A DNA stretch of 64,000 nucleotides from Tricholoma matsutake (lineage: Eukaryota > Basidiomycota > Agaricomycetes > Agaricales > Tricholomataceae), in the NCBI GenBank assembly GCA_026075535.2, contig AP026538.1, forward strand, positions 18,980,337 through 19,044,336. The letters run 5' to 3'. Positions 54,612 to 64,000 of the stretch are shown in pieces. The position numbers and the translations under genes are program-made. Below the pieces are notes generated by a model that worked only from the letters and a program-made list of their open reading frames with translations, did not search any database and was not told the DNA's origin. Each line of letters begins with the position of its first letter. Position 1 is the stretch's first letter.

Positions 54612-54705
54612 CAGAGTAAGATTGAACTCAAGACATCTTGATTAGAGTGATCACATGACAAACCAAACATGTGTGCTTAACCAGTTGAGCCACAGGAGAA
54701 TTATT
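54612..54705 (-). ncRNA. tRNA-like SINE head (copy of 41098-41190)
   Basis: Reverse complement of the 41.1 kb segment, with the same A-box-like TGGCTCAACTGGTTAAGC and B-box-like GAGTTCAATCT. The two copies are near identical over about 150 bp. Confidence 0.6.
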
Positions 54706-54779
54706 AGATAGTAATATAATGTTTATTCATGACACTCTAATTTTTTTCGAAGTAGTTAAGATCAAATTTTTTTAATTAA

Positions 54780-55580
54780 CCACATCCCTCACATTGAATG
54801 CGAGGGAGTGGGGATAATTTTAATTATATACATAAACAAAAAATCCTCCCTCTCACAAGATGCAAGAGGCAGTTTTATTTATATACATAGAAAGCTAACC
54901 CCTCGCACCAAACGCAAGGGGGGAGGTGAAAACATGAAAAAAAAAATCCCTCCCCCATGCAAAACGGGGGAGGGGGGGGCACAATACTAATAAATAATTG
55001 AAAATACAAAAAAAAATCCCTCCCCACACAAAGTGCGGGGGAGGGGGAGGGGACGTGACCCCGCTGTTGTCTGTCCTTCCACCCACGATCCACCCCACGA
55101 GCAGTTGCTCGTGAGGCTGGGGGCGGGTGGTGCATTGTCGTCTCCTATCCCTGCAACCCCCCTTCTGGGGTCTCCTGGAATCCCTCTGCACCCTCCTAGC
55201 CCATGTTGACAGCCTCACATCCCATTTGAATGGGGAGTAGGGGATTGGGTGGGCGTGGGCGTGGGTTGCGCGTTTTTCGTCGTGGCAGGTCGTCCCCAGT
55301 AGTATACAACCTAAAAGGCAATAAATTACAATTAGTTAGTTTATAAAAACAAAAAGCAAATGAAAAAAACTCACATAGTGCCCAAACAATGCGATCTGTG
55401 TCGTTTGGGCCCGTGTTGGCTTGTTTGCGGGTGGTGGCGTCGTTACTAGTAGATTATAACCTAGAAAATTAAAAAAATGAGTTAGTTAGTTTATTAAAAC
55501 AAAAACCAAACAAAAAAAACTTACATAGTGCCCAAACAACGTGATCTGCGTTGTTTGGGCCCGCATTCCATCCAGTCGGC
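54780..55580. repeat. Hairpin-module repeat, copy E, with two intron-like palindrome modules
   Basis: Along +: hairpins CCCTCACATT/AATGCGAGGG (about 54785), CCCTCTCACAA...GAGGC, CCCCTCGCACC...GCAAGGGG, CCTCCCCC...GGGGGAGG and CCTCCCC...GGGGGAGG; the palindrome CACGAGCAGTTGCTCGTG (about 55096); then two tandem modules with CCCAAACAATGCGATC...GTTTGGG (about 55382) and CCCAAACAACGTGATC...GTTTGGG (about 55531). On the minus strand each is followed by CACTAT|GTGAGT or GTAAGT, T-rich sequence, CTAACTAA, and TTTTAG or TTCTAG before GTTRTAATCTACT. Confidence 0.8.
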
Positions 55581-55827
55581 TCGTTTGAAGGTGGTGGTGA
55601 TGGTGGCATTGGGCGTGGGAATGGTGGTGGTGGGTGCGCATGCAGTGGTGGTGGTAGAGTGGAGAGGAGGAGGAGGCATTGGCGACAGTGGTGGTAGTGG
55701 TTGTGAGCTGGCAGTCATGTGTCACGTGTCATGCGTATGCATACTAATTATTCCATTAATGGCTGTGATTAACTATGTACCTTGGTTGGGTAATAAAAGT
55801 ATTAAATGTATACCAAAGAATAATTGC

Positions 55828-55900
55828 TTGGTAGCTCAGTGGTTAAGCATCCTGTTATGTATGCAGACCCAAGGTCGAGAGTTCAATTATTGATGTGTGT
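55828..55900 (+). ncRNA. Second tRNA-like SINE head
   Basis: TAGCTCAGTGGTTAAGC (55832-55848) is a good A box/D-arm and GAGTTCAATTAT (about 55879) a weak B box. Its sequence is unlike the 41.1 kb tRNA-like segment, so it derives from a different tRNA. Followed by TCCGGTTATTCC repeats. Confidence 0.55.
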
Positions 55901-58599
55901 CGAACTTTTATTTGGGAAAGCACGTGCATTCCGGTTATTCCGGTTAGTCCGGTTATTCCTGTTATTCCGGTTGTGATGAGTCCGGTCAGATTCCGTGGAT
56001 TCCGGCTGTAAATTGGATCCTTATTCCAACTGGAATTGTGCTGCATAGGGAAAACTACATACAAAAAAAATCCCACCAGATTCCAGAAATTCTGGAAATT
56101 CCAGCTGGACGAACCGGAATCCAACTGGAATAGGTGGGGGAGTGTCAAGTACTAACTTCTGTCCAGCTTGTTCTCAAGTAGGCATAAATATACCAGAAAA
56201 TTGGAAGGACAATGTGAACCGGTGGGTGATTAAGCACCTGCTTTGTGCAGTGGTCTCTAAAATGATATTACACCTTAGATTTGTTTTTAAACATGTATTT
56301 GTGGCTGATGGCAGTTCCAAAGCTGACCATGTTTGGCAGAAAAACTCTGATACTGATATATGGCTATGGGATGGAGCTGGGATGGCCCCAAATCAGGCTG
56401 AATACAAGGAGTTTCTCCAAGATGCCATAGAATGATTAGCAGTAAGTACACTTCCCTCGCTGCTGCTGCTGCCATTGCTGCTGCTGTTCCTGTGCTGTGG
56501 CCATTCCTGCCCCCATTCCTGTGCCCACTCCCAATCTGATCTGATCTGTGCCCCTTTTGCAGAAGGCACCTTGCAAAAATGAATTCCTAGCCATTGTGAA
56601 TGCTTTTCTGGCATTGAAGGCATGTGATAGGACTGGAGTAGCTGCCATTGCATGTGCACAACATGGATGTTATGCACCCAATGCATTGGTAGACTTGTTC
56701 CAGGGAAAACAGCAGAAGAATGTTGACTTTGCTTTCCTTCAAACCTGAAGACTACCAGGGTTGACCCTCAACAGGGAGTAATGCTGATTTACAACATTGT
56801 CTGCCAGTACATCATCTACCTTCTAGAGCACATTGGTCCACATCTTCCAGCTGACCTGACCATTGACCAGGCCATTGGGCTTATGCATGTACATGGTCAC
56901 AAGGATGAATGCCTTTTTCGCTATGCTCCATCTTTCATTCCAGGCTCTGGCATCATAGCAGGAGAAATACTAGAGTCCCTGTGGTCATCTCTGAATTCCA
57001 TTTCCCCAACAGTCAGGACCAGGGACCTTGCCATATCCAGCAGAAATGCTTGACGATCATACTATGGACTCAAATCACAAGAAAATGCTTGGCATGACCG
57101 CTATGCCGTGTGCAAAATCTCAAGAAGCCCTTGAGATCTCCACACAACTCAGCAAGCACCATGCTGACCTTACAGCATCATTTGGTCAACAGGCAGTTGA
57201 AAGATGGGAGGATGAAGTGACTGCAGCAGAATCACTCAGGCTGACAGATGTTAAGGCCATGGATATCTATGCCACTTGGGGATCAGGAGTGGGAGTTGGA
57301 ATGGCACTGGCATCAGCAATGGGAGCGGCACTGGCACCAGTTCAATCTGCAGTTGAGGAGTGGATTGATTTTGCAATCATCATTCAACAAATGCAGTAAG
57401 TACTGCCTAACATACTCATATATCACAACCCATTGTTGGCGTACACCAGGATTGAATTTCGAGACAAAGTCCGCCAACTTGGTACATCACCAAATGTTTC
57501 TGAGATGCAATCTGTTGAAAGGGAAAGGGAAGCTCTCACATCCCACATGGAAACCTTAACAGATTTACAAAATGCTGCCAATGTTGGCGACCATGACATT
57601 GCTCTGTCACAAATCAGCCATTACAATTTTGACAACTCTGATGACTTAGACCCTTCAGACGAAGACACACCTACAGCATTGGGGCCTTCACATCTTCCAG
57701 CTGACAGAAATGCTATTCCAGTCCAGGAGCAACAAGTATACTTCCCATTTAATGGCCCTCTGGCAGAGGTGGAGATTCAGCTCAGGAAGAATCAGGCAAG
57801 CCAACTGCTGCATCGGCTGTGGGAGCTCATTGTGGACAAGTCATTTCAATATTCACACATTATTTGAGCAGCCCCAAGAAAGGTAGTTCGCACATGAGCA
57901 TGAGCCACTGTCCAGGAGTTGGTTAACAAAACTTGCCCTGCATTCCTGAATGTATAACCATTGCCGAAGCAGATTGGTGGCACTGGATTGTAACACTGAC
58001 ACCTTAAATATGTCTCAGTGGTTAAAAAAGGATGACCTCAACACTAGCACAGCTATTCTGAACCCGAATATGCCAGGCTCCACTAATATTTGTCTGTCCT
58101 GGATTTGGCATAATTCTCACATTCGGACTGGTGTTACTGCCTTCCCCAATGCCGCTGCCACTGCCATACCCACTCCCATAACTGCTCCTGGGACCATCCC
58201 TGCTCCCGGTCCCGCTGATCAATTCTGGGAATGTACGCCTATTTTGTGGCTATTCATTTGGATTGCACTGAACTTCTTGGATAGTCAGGTGAGTACATTG
58301 GCTTCGCTCGCGGGCTCAGAGACATAGATGGAAGGAGGAATTTCTGCTGGTCACGTATGAAATGCAGTGGACTGTGCGGTATTTCATTTATCACAGTGAA
58401 TGGTGGCAGTCAGCCTCGCACTCAGAGAATACCTTGCCTGGCCCCCTAGCCTATGCTAACCATCAGCAGGCTTTATGGCATGAATTAGTGTTCAGGGCTG
58501 ACACTGCATTTACATCAGCAAACATTGATTACATCTCCCCTCTATGACCCTCTATTCCATAAACTCGATCCTCTTGATCTCTAACCATGATCAACATGT

Positions 58600-60450
58600 C
58601 AAATAAATGTCTTTCAGTCTTCAACCCTTTTTCTTTACAATCAGGGCCAAAAGGTCCACTCCAAATGTGTACACAGCAGATTGTTTGGTATGCAGAGTCC
58701 TGTTTCCATCAAGTCCTGTTGCACATGCAAGGGGCAAATGTCTTATAGCAAAAATGGATGCAAAAGATTCTATATTGTGAACTTGTAAGCAGGATCCTTT
58801 ATGAATCAAGTAAGAGATTCATCACTGAAAAATATTGCAGCTGTGCATCATGTCTCAAATCAGCTTTGCCACATCAATCAGCCTGGTTTTTGAGGTGCTG
58901 ATCCTGCTTTGTTCGTTGGCTGACAGTCTTGCTGAGGTAAACTTTGACCACCTACCACTTGGATTCCATCCATCCTTCTTGGCCATGTTGGATAATGGCG
59001 TTGCCCCCAAACTTACAAGAAGTCTAGTGCCCTGGATTGGTGGAGACATCATAGTGAACCGGCAGCAGACAGCATTATGGGCATCGACACCCTGGATCAG
59101 TGCCTTGATCACCATAAGCAGTACTTCACTGAGTATGACTCACCTGCTCCTGCTTCCAAAGCCATTCCCACTCCTGCATCCAAAGCCATTCCTGCTCCCA
59201 CATCCCAAGCCATTGCCATTCCCGCTCCCACTCCTGCTGCCGATTGCCAATCCTGCATCAACCTCTGGGGTCTCGTGAATGATATGCTGCATGAAACATG
59301 CAGTATGCTTCAGTTAATAGACAGCTGTGAATCATCGGCAGATGCTGCATTGAATGCCAATGTCAGGAAAGCAGCAGCATTACACCAAGTTCATGAGCTT
59401 GCCCTGCTGAAGGAGCTCCAGGCTGAACCACAGGCTTTGGCAACAGGATCAAAACCCCCTCAACGCACTGTGCAACCTTCAAGCCAAACAGCGGTAAGAA
59501 GACAATTGGAACTGGTGGCAGCAAATGCACAAGTGGAACTTGAGTGGCTGAAGTCCCTTCCCCCTGGCTGCTACAAGTGGATCTGGGGTGTCGACATCAT
59601 GGAAAATGATGTTTTGGGTGCTAATGAGAAGACCAAGAGCAGGGGCAAACAACAGCATTCTGGGTATTGGTTGTCTCTGCCTGATGGTGCAAAGGGAAGA
59701 AAGGTGTGGTCAAGCACACCAATGGTCTCAACAGTTGCATCCAATGCCTATGGTCGACCACCCACGGTATCAGGCAATGGAGGAGACAATTCATCACCTC
59801 CAGCCCCACTCCCAGCCCCACTGCTTCTCCCGCTCCCATCCCTGATGCCTTGCCTGATGCAGAAGCTGGCCAGCCCACTGCCTTGTTTGCTGCTATGGTT
59901 TGGTAAGGCAAAGATGATGCATCAAGTACAGATCAGCCCACTGCCTTTCAGGCAGCCATGGCATGGCAAGGCAAAGATGATGCGTCAAGGGATGCTGATC
60001 AGCCCACCGCCTTTCAGGCAGCCATGGCATGGCAGGGTGACAATGATCAGTCATTGTCTTCTCCTACAGGTTCCCTGACTGGCTTTGATGCTGCTCCCTT
60101 TTATCTTTCCAATTCTACCTCCTCATCTCCAGCCTTCGACAGATGTGGCTGATGCCATCCTATCATCCTCAAATACAGCTGCTTTCCCCACTGCATCTGA
60201 TGCTGCAGATGCCTTTCTGTCATCCTCAGAGACTGGATCTAATGGTGAATCCAATGCCAATGCCGATTCTGATGTAGAAAATTCCATTATCACATCACAG
60301 ATAGAGAACCCCACTCCTTCTCATTTCACTTTGCCAACCTACCTTCCTGTGGACTTCACTCTGCTGATCTACACTCCTGGAGGCTTCAGTTATGTTGATG
60401 AGACTTGGTTGTCTAGCCCTGATGAGATGATGGACACTGACATTGAATAA
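58600..60450 (+). pseudogene. Accessory gene downstream of the KDZ transposase, function unknown
   Basis: Coding-like blocks: LADSLAEVNFDHLPLGFHPSFLA (about 58915-58985); from 59077 the frame LDQCLDHHKQYFTEY; a helical stretch (LVNDMLHETCSMLQL; ALHQVHELALLKELQAEPQA) to VELEWLKSLPPGCYKW and WIWGVDIMENDV (about 59580-59615); and an acidic Ser-rich end (60085-60450) reading DAADAFLSSSETGSNGES to DEMMDTDIE. Proline/alanine simple sequence (59150-59245) and 66-bp tandem repeats interrupt it. The frame changes near 59890. I do not recognise the family. It follows the KDZ gene in the same orientation and could be cargo of that element. Confidence 0.42.
59866..60064. repeat. 66-bp tandem repeat, three copies, coding-phase
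   Basis: ATCAGCCCAC(T/C)GCCTTTCAGG recurs at 59932 and 59998, with a diverged first copy at about 59868 (CCAGCCCACTGCCTTGTTTG). Period 66 equals 22 codons, so copy-number change would keep the reading frame. Confidence 0.85.
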
Positions 60451-60578
60451 TGCATCATGTACATATATATAGTGTTGTGGGTAGTAGTACATTGTACATA
60501 GTAATATCATTGTTTTTGTGGTCCTGTCAAGCCCCAATGTCAGTGCTGCTTCCCCGTCCCAGTCCCGGTCCCCGCCCA

Positions 60579-61190
60579 AGTAAAGTAGTAATGTAGTCAT
60601 TGGTTAATTAATAGAGTATGTACAAATATATAGTGAGTTCGACGGCATCCATTGAAACAGATAATACAATATATACAGTCAATAGTCCCCATCCCCACTC
60701 CCATCCCCATCCCCTGCAATTGCATTTCAAACATTACTAATGTCTGTACTATGTTCTTAATGCACGTCTATCTGTACAGTACAGCAAGTAAAGTAGTAAT
60801 GTAGTCATTGATTAATTAATAGAGTATGTACAAATATATAGTGAGTTCAACGGTGTCCATTGAAACAGATAATACAATGTATACAGTCAATAGTATTCAT
60901 AGGTTAATATTGCCCATTCCCATGTCCATGCCCACAATGCCCTGGCTGTCCCCATGGCTGTCCCTGTGGCCATGTCTGTGCCCATTGCATTTCAAATGTT
61001 ACTAATGTCTGTATTACATTCCTAATGCATATCTATTGTAAGGTATAATAATCAGCATACAATGTAGTTGTTGGTTAATATAGTATAGTGATTTTATATA
61101 GTGAGTTTGACAGCATCCATTGAACCCGTATCATTCAATACAATGTATGCATTCGATAGGCCATATAATTCAATACAATGTAGCTTACCT
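60579..61190. repeat. ~208-bp tandem repeat, three diverging copies
   Basis: AGTAAAGTAGTAATGTAGTCATTG starts copies at 60579 and 60787. TATAGTGAGTT, CATCCATTGAAACAGATAATACAAT and AGTCAATAGT follow at the same offsets. A looser third copy begins at about 61050. The unit ends in CCCCATCCCCACTCCC-type simple sequence of different length in each copy. Confidence 0.85.
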
Positions 61191-61194
61191 ATGT

Positions 61195-61870
61195 GGTCAA
61201 TCAACTGGATGGTGTGCTACTCCCACCAATTGGCATCAAAGCTAAAAAGTCTGATGCATGGGGCTTCAATCACCCCATTCTAGCATGCCTTCTTTGCCCC
61301 ATGAAGTATCTGAGCTGATTCGATGCTAACCCAGAGGAGTAGGTGTATTTGCGATTGTACTGTGTCAGAGGATACTCATTGATTGTCAGGTTCATGAAAA
61401 AACTCCAGGATGCCTCTGCCCTGGTAATCAGGAGGGACTTTCTCTACCCTAACAACAGTTTTGACCCTGATGATTGGGACTCAGGACTCCTTTGTAGCCC
61501 TCTACTTCTTCATGTATGTGAGATGATTAGCATGTGCTTGCTAGATGTGTCATTAGTGTTTTCTGATTTTTTTTAAACATATTTTCACATTGCCTTCTTC
61601 TGCGATGCATGATGAGCATGGACGCATGAAGACAATGGGAAGCCAGGTGAAACTCAATGGAATGGACTCTGTCAGTGCTACATCAATTGCTTATGCTGCA
61701 CTTCAGGTATGATGTTCCTTTGAACTAATTTGTCTGGTCAGCTCTGTTGGTGCCTCTCTTCTGGTGAGGACTGGCGGCTCGATGATGGGAACTTTGACCA
61801 CAAAAAGTTCTATTCCATGATTGTGGCACTCTTCACTCACCTTTCAAATCTTGACCATGGTTTCAACTGA
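61195..61870 (+). pseudogene. DUF6698-like protein, decayed
   Basis: LLPPIGIKAKKSDAWGFNHPILACLLCPMKYLS runs at about 61216-61310, with stops soon after. DFLYPNNSFDPDDWDSGLLC and LLLHV (about 61436-61515) follow, then a GTATGT donor, and MNGMDSVSATSIAYAALQV-like sequence (about 61650-61708). The last piece is EDWRLDDGNFDHKKFYSIMV (about 61765-61830). This order of blocks (hNHPxxArxLCPmky; FDPDDWDSGLLRG; RSIAYaavQ; W...DG.FdY..FY) is what I remember of the basidiomycete DUF6698 family, which has no known function. At least two nonsense codons are present. Confidence 0.62.
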
Positions 61871-63004
61871 TGTCTTTTGTTTATTTAACATGCATTCACT
61901 CACATGTATTTGTATGACCCATGTCAAACCAATTCAGAAGATTGTATATGACTTGAGCAACCTTAGTTAGTGAAGTAGACCCTTTCATTGAATACCTGGT
62001 TATACCAACATGAGTAAACCTTACCACATTGTCCAATATGATATTACTTTGTGTGGCCATCAATTTTACTGTGCTATACCTGTATATGTTGTTAGAGTAT
62101 TACCAGGTAAGGTGGGGTCACATCTAGGTGGACCAGGTGGATCAGGTGGACCTTTTATGACCTTACCTAGCCAGGTATAGAAGCAACACTTTTGCTGATG
62201 CAGGTTACATAGTTGCTCTCAGATAGTTTATGAGGCAAGCATAGTAAGGGTTGGAATTATGACCGCTCAATCTCTTTCGAGAGTCCAGTGTTCGTTGTCA
62301 TTGTCAAGTGGCGCATGTGGTGATGGGGCTTGCGACTGCTTCAGTGTTCGTGCTCCTCTTCCTCCATCTCAGGGAATATGGCCAGCCTGAGTGTTGGTGG
62401 GTGCAGTGATGGCATGATGGATGGTGTCATACTGGAAGCCATGGTTACAGCTTGTTATGAACTTCTCGGGAGGATGAAGTGAGGCAGGTTCTGCCTGCTG
62501 AGTCTCAGGATCTGGTAGATATGTAATTCTCGAGGTAACGAGCGTCGTAGGTGGTCAGCTGCTCTCCGCAGGGGCTGCAAGGCCCATAGCCTGTTGGAAA
62601 CTAATAAATGGAAATCCTCAGTCAGTGATACGAGACTGAGGGTGCACTATGTGTCCGAGAGAATGTGAACTACATGTGGCCAGAAAGATCACCTGCCAGA
62701 GGAGTGAATTCCAACAAGTAGGGTGGTGGTGGTAATGATAGAGGTGCAGATTTCTTGATATCAGAACAGATTGAAGAAAGATCGTATGCCAGTTCGTGCA
62801 TGCCGTGCTGAATTTCATTGCCAGACATGGAAGTGTCGACCGCAAGTGCGGTATTTCAATGCATAGTGAGAGGAGAAAGTCAAAGTAAGAAGCAAAGGGA
62901 CTGTCACTTCATATGATATGCATAGTAATACTAACAGTGGCTTGTATACAGTTGAAAAATTCAGCCACAGGCTTGTTTGTTCGTATTAGCTATAATCTCC
63001 AGTC
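61871..63004. other. Long spacer, no gene seen
   Basis: No ORF with coding character on either strand. TATA/AT-rich near 61900-62100, then mixed sequence. The last 150 bp should contain the promoter of the following gene. A short duplicated GGTGGACCAGGTGGATCAGG occurs at about 62126-62150. Confidence 0.4.
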
Positions 63005-64000
63005 ATGAAACTGCACGATTTTCTCGTGGAACACGCAAAGTTTCCATTTCCTCCTCCTAATGAAGATAGAACTGCGGGTACTACCGATATATCTAAATTT
63101 GAAGTCGCATTGCTCGGGAGAGAGTGGAAGGCTGGACATGCCGTGCGAGACGATGCTCTCGTTCAAAAGCTCTGCCAGACTCTCAAGGACATCCTCGGGG
63201 ACGCCCCTTTAGCAGCTGGTGCTGAAAATTATCTCCTAGCAAGTTTTTCACCTCAATTACAAGTTGATGAGCGTGGAAGAGAAGATAGAACATGGGCTAC
63301 AAATCCAAGTGAAGCTCAGGTGGGTATTTAAATGAACTCTAGATCTTCATTCGGACTGAGGTCGGCACAGAGTCGGTCATTGTTAGGCAAGGGGCTCTTC
63401 GAAGCCACACGCAGGTGTTTGGGAGAATATGATCAGTCTTACTTTGAAACTGCTAAAGAACAGTCGGTCGAAGGAGGCAGTTTTCAGGTTGACTACGATG
63501 CCCTAGTGAACGGTGAACCGAAGGCACTCTTAGAGGCAAAATCACCATCTGTCATGAAGAAAGTTGGTGAGTTGCTCCCGCCGCGTGGCATCGAGTTGAA
63601 ATGGGTTTCCCGTCAATCTTTGGTGCCGAAAAAATTTTCTAAGGGGAGTGCGCTATTCCCTGTCCATTCAACATCTGTTTTAAAGTGATATGCAGGCCGC
63701 ATTGTGCCTGGGCTTGAGACAGATGGAATGGCTGTTTCTTTCCTGCCACAATTATTGGATCGTGTGCCGGCTTGTGAGGGATGACGACCACCCTTATTTT
63801 GCGTACTCGCCAGAAATTACTATCAAAGACTCATCGGAACCTTTTCGAGCTTTCCTTGGTGCCATTTTATCCGTTGTCAAGGATGTTTCTGTCGAGTGTA
63901 GCGCATACAGTCCAGATATGGAACTTGATATTATTGAGGAAGAAGAAGACGAGGGTCCCTTACCTGAAGATGACATCGACGATGATTCTGGAGCGTATCA
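63005..64000 (+). CDS. Multi-exon gene with ExK nuclease-like segment, probable N-terminus of a fungal kinase-family protein (runs off edge)
   Basis: ATG 63005 opens MKLHDFLVEHAKFPFPPPNE. A 51-nt intron (63320-63370, GTGGGT, CTGAG branch-like, CAG) joins in frame to exon 2: SLLGKGLFEATRRCLGEYDQ, then SFQVDYDALVNGEPKALLEA followed by KSPSVM. The pattern D...ExK inside beta-strand-like text resembles a PD-(D/E)xK nuclease core. MKKVGELLPPRGIELKW follows. A third block from about 63694 (LCLGLRQMEWLFLSCHNYW; FRAFLGAILSVVKDV; an EEEEDEGPLPEDD linker) is in another frame and stays open to the window edge; the junction at about 63645-63693 is not clean (GGGAGT where a GT donor is expected). I recall this layout preceding a protein kinase domain in agaricomycete genes of Crinkler-like REase-kinase type; the kinase itself lies outside. 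Confidence 0.6.

Larger units (their letters stand above)
54077..56153. mobile_element. Composite TIR element, copy 2 (2077 bp), 10-bp target duplication
   Basis: Identical AACTTCTGTC at 54067-54076 and 56154-56163 flanks it. The termini share CTCCCCCACCTATTC in inverted orientation (left at about 54087; right at about 56130-56144). Removal restores the KDZ reading frame across the junction (LANFC|PACSQVG), independent proof of the boundaries. Contents: 20-bp satellite fragments, a tRNA-like segment (-), four hairpins, an AGCAGTTGCT palindrome, two CCCAAACAA palindromes with intron-like tails, a second tRNA-like segment (+) and TCCGGTTATTCC repeats. No transposase; a 10-bp duplication suggests a Mutator-type source of transposase. 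Confidence 0.87.
52618..58547 (+). pseudogene. KDZ transposase, CxC2 type (copy 2), split by an insertion
   Basis: ATG 52618 opens the N-terminus. The cysteine cluster at about 53050-53170 (CKHCSFNTQAIWRC, LCRTCMRVTHRQNPFHRIES) is the CxC2 domain. RVVHTNGIHHLAMVTCQCQG (about 53717-53780) to RLWRWMKRL (about 54000) precede the insertion at 54077. Coding resumes at 56164 (PACSQVGINIPENW), then VADGSSKADHVWQKN, ACAQHGCYAPNALVD (about 56655), IYNIVCQYII (about 56783), GHKDECLFRYAPSF and GEILESLWSSLNS (about 56965-57000), MLDDH and NHKKMLGM after a frameshift near 57040, LNPNMPGSTNICLSWIW (about 58055), and MQWTVRYF to a stop at 58545-58547. Simple-sequence Pro/Thr or Gly/Ala inserts (53635-53680, 57283-57345, 58140-58210) interrupt conserved blocks. 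Probably inactive. Confidence 0.88.

Overview
The window reads as nuclear DNA of a filamentous basidiomycete, most likely an agaricomycete. Genes are split by roughly 45-60 nt GT-AG introns. The protein families are ones typical of mushroom-forming fungi: KDZ transposases with a CxC2-type cysteine cluster, PIF/Harbinger nucleases with a Myb/SANT partner, phage-integrase-like tyrosine recombinases, DUF6698-like proteins, Zn2Cys6-like proteins, and a Ty3/Gypsy chromovirus. I could run no searches; family names rest on motifs and on remembered family architecture. The species cannot be named from this sequence.

Layout. 1-3.2 kb: decayed KDZ transposase (-). 3.4-6.4 kb: decayed Harbinger nuclease (+) tail to tail with its Myb/SANT partner (-). 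7.3-9.6 kb: multi-exon gene of unknown function. 9.6-10.6 kb: 13-bp minisatellite that inverts on itself. 10.6-14.8 kb: two divergent genes, one with a Zn2Cys6-like cluster. 15-18 kb: tandem repeats and a 994-bp terminal-inverted-repeat element with a 9-bp target duplication. 18.7-25.2 kb: LINE (-) with intact ORF1 and broken EN-RT-RNase H ORF2. 25.6-29.2 kb: SAP-domain gene (+) tail to tail with a dead tyrosine recombinase (-). 31.4-32.6 and 35.8-36.7 kb: two hAT-like non-autonomous elements with perfect 8-bp target duplications. 33.1-34.4 kb: an intact neprosin-like gene (-). 35.3-37.0 kb: ABC-transporter remnant carrying nested transposons. 37-46 kb: repeats rich in short hairpins, a second tyrosine recombinase, and two small decayed genes. 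46.4-52.4 kb: near-intact young Ty3/Gypsy chromovirus. 52.6-58.5 kb: second KDZ transposase, split by a 2.08-kb insertion. 58.8-61.9 kb: two more accessory genes and tandem repeats. 63.0 kb to the edge: a multi-exon gene with an ExK nuclease-like segment, possibly the N-terminus of a fungal protein kinase.

How it fits together. This is a transposon graveyard with layered insertions. The older elements are full of in-frame TGA codons and Arg-to-His/Gln or Glu-to-Lys changes, all explainable as C-to-T decay at CpG; several hit catalytic residues. The Gypsy element, with only two differences seen between its 426-bp LTRs, and the neprosin-like gene are still CpG-rich and open. The least familiar signal is a dispersed repeat family (at least five copies, both strands) that joins three modules: short C-rich/G-rich hairpins, a palindrome around GAGCAGTTGCTC, and a palindrome around CCCAAACAA...TTGTTTGGG followed directly by what looks like a conserved spliceosomal intron.
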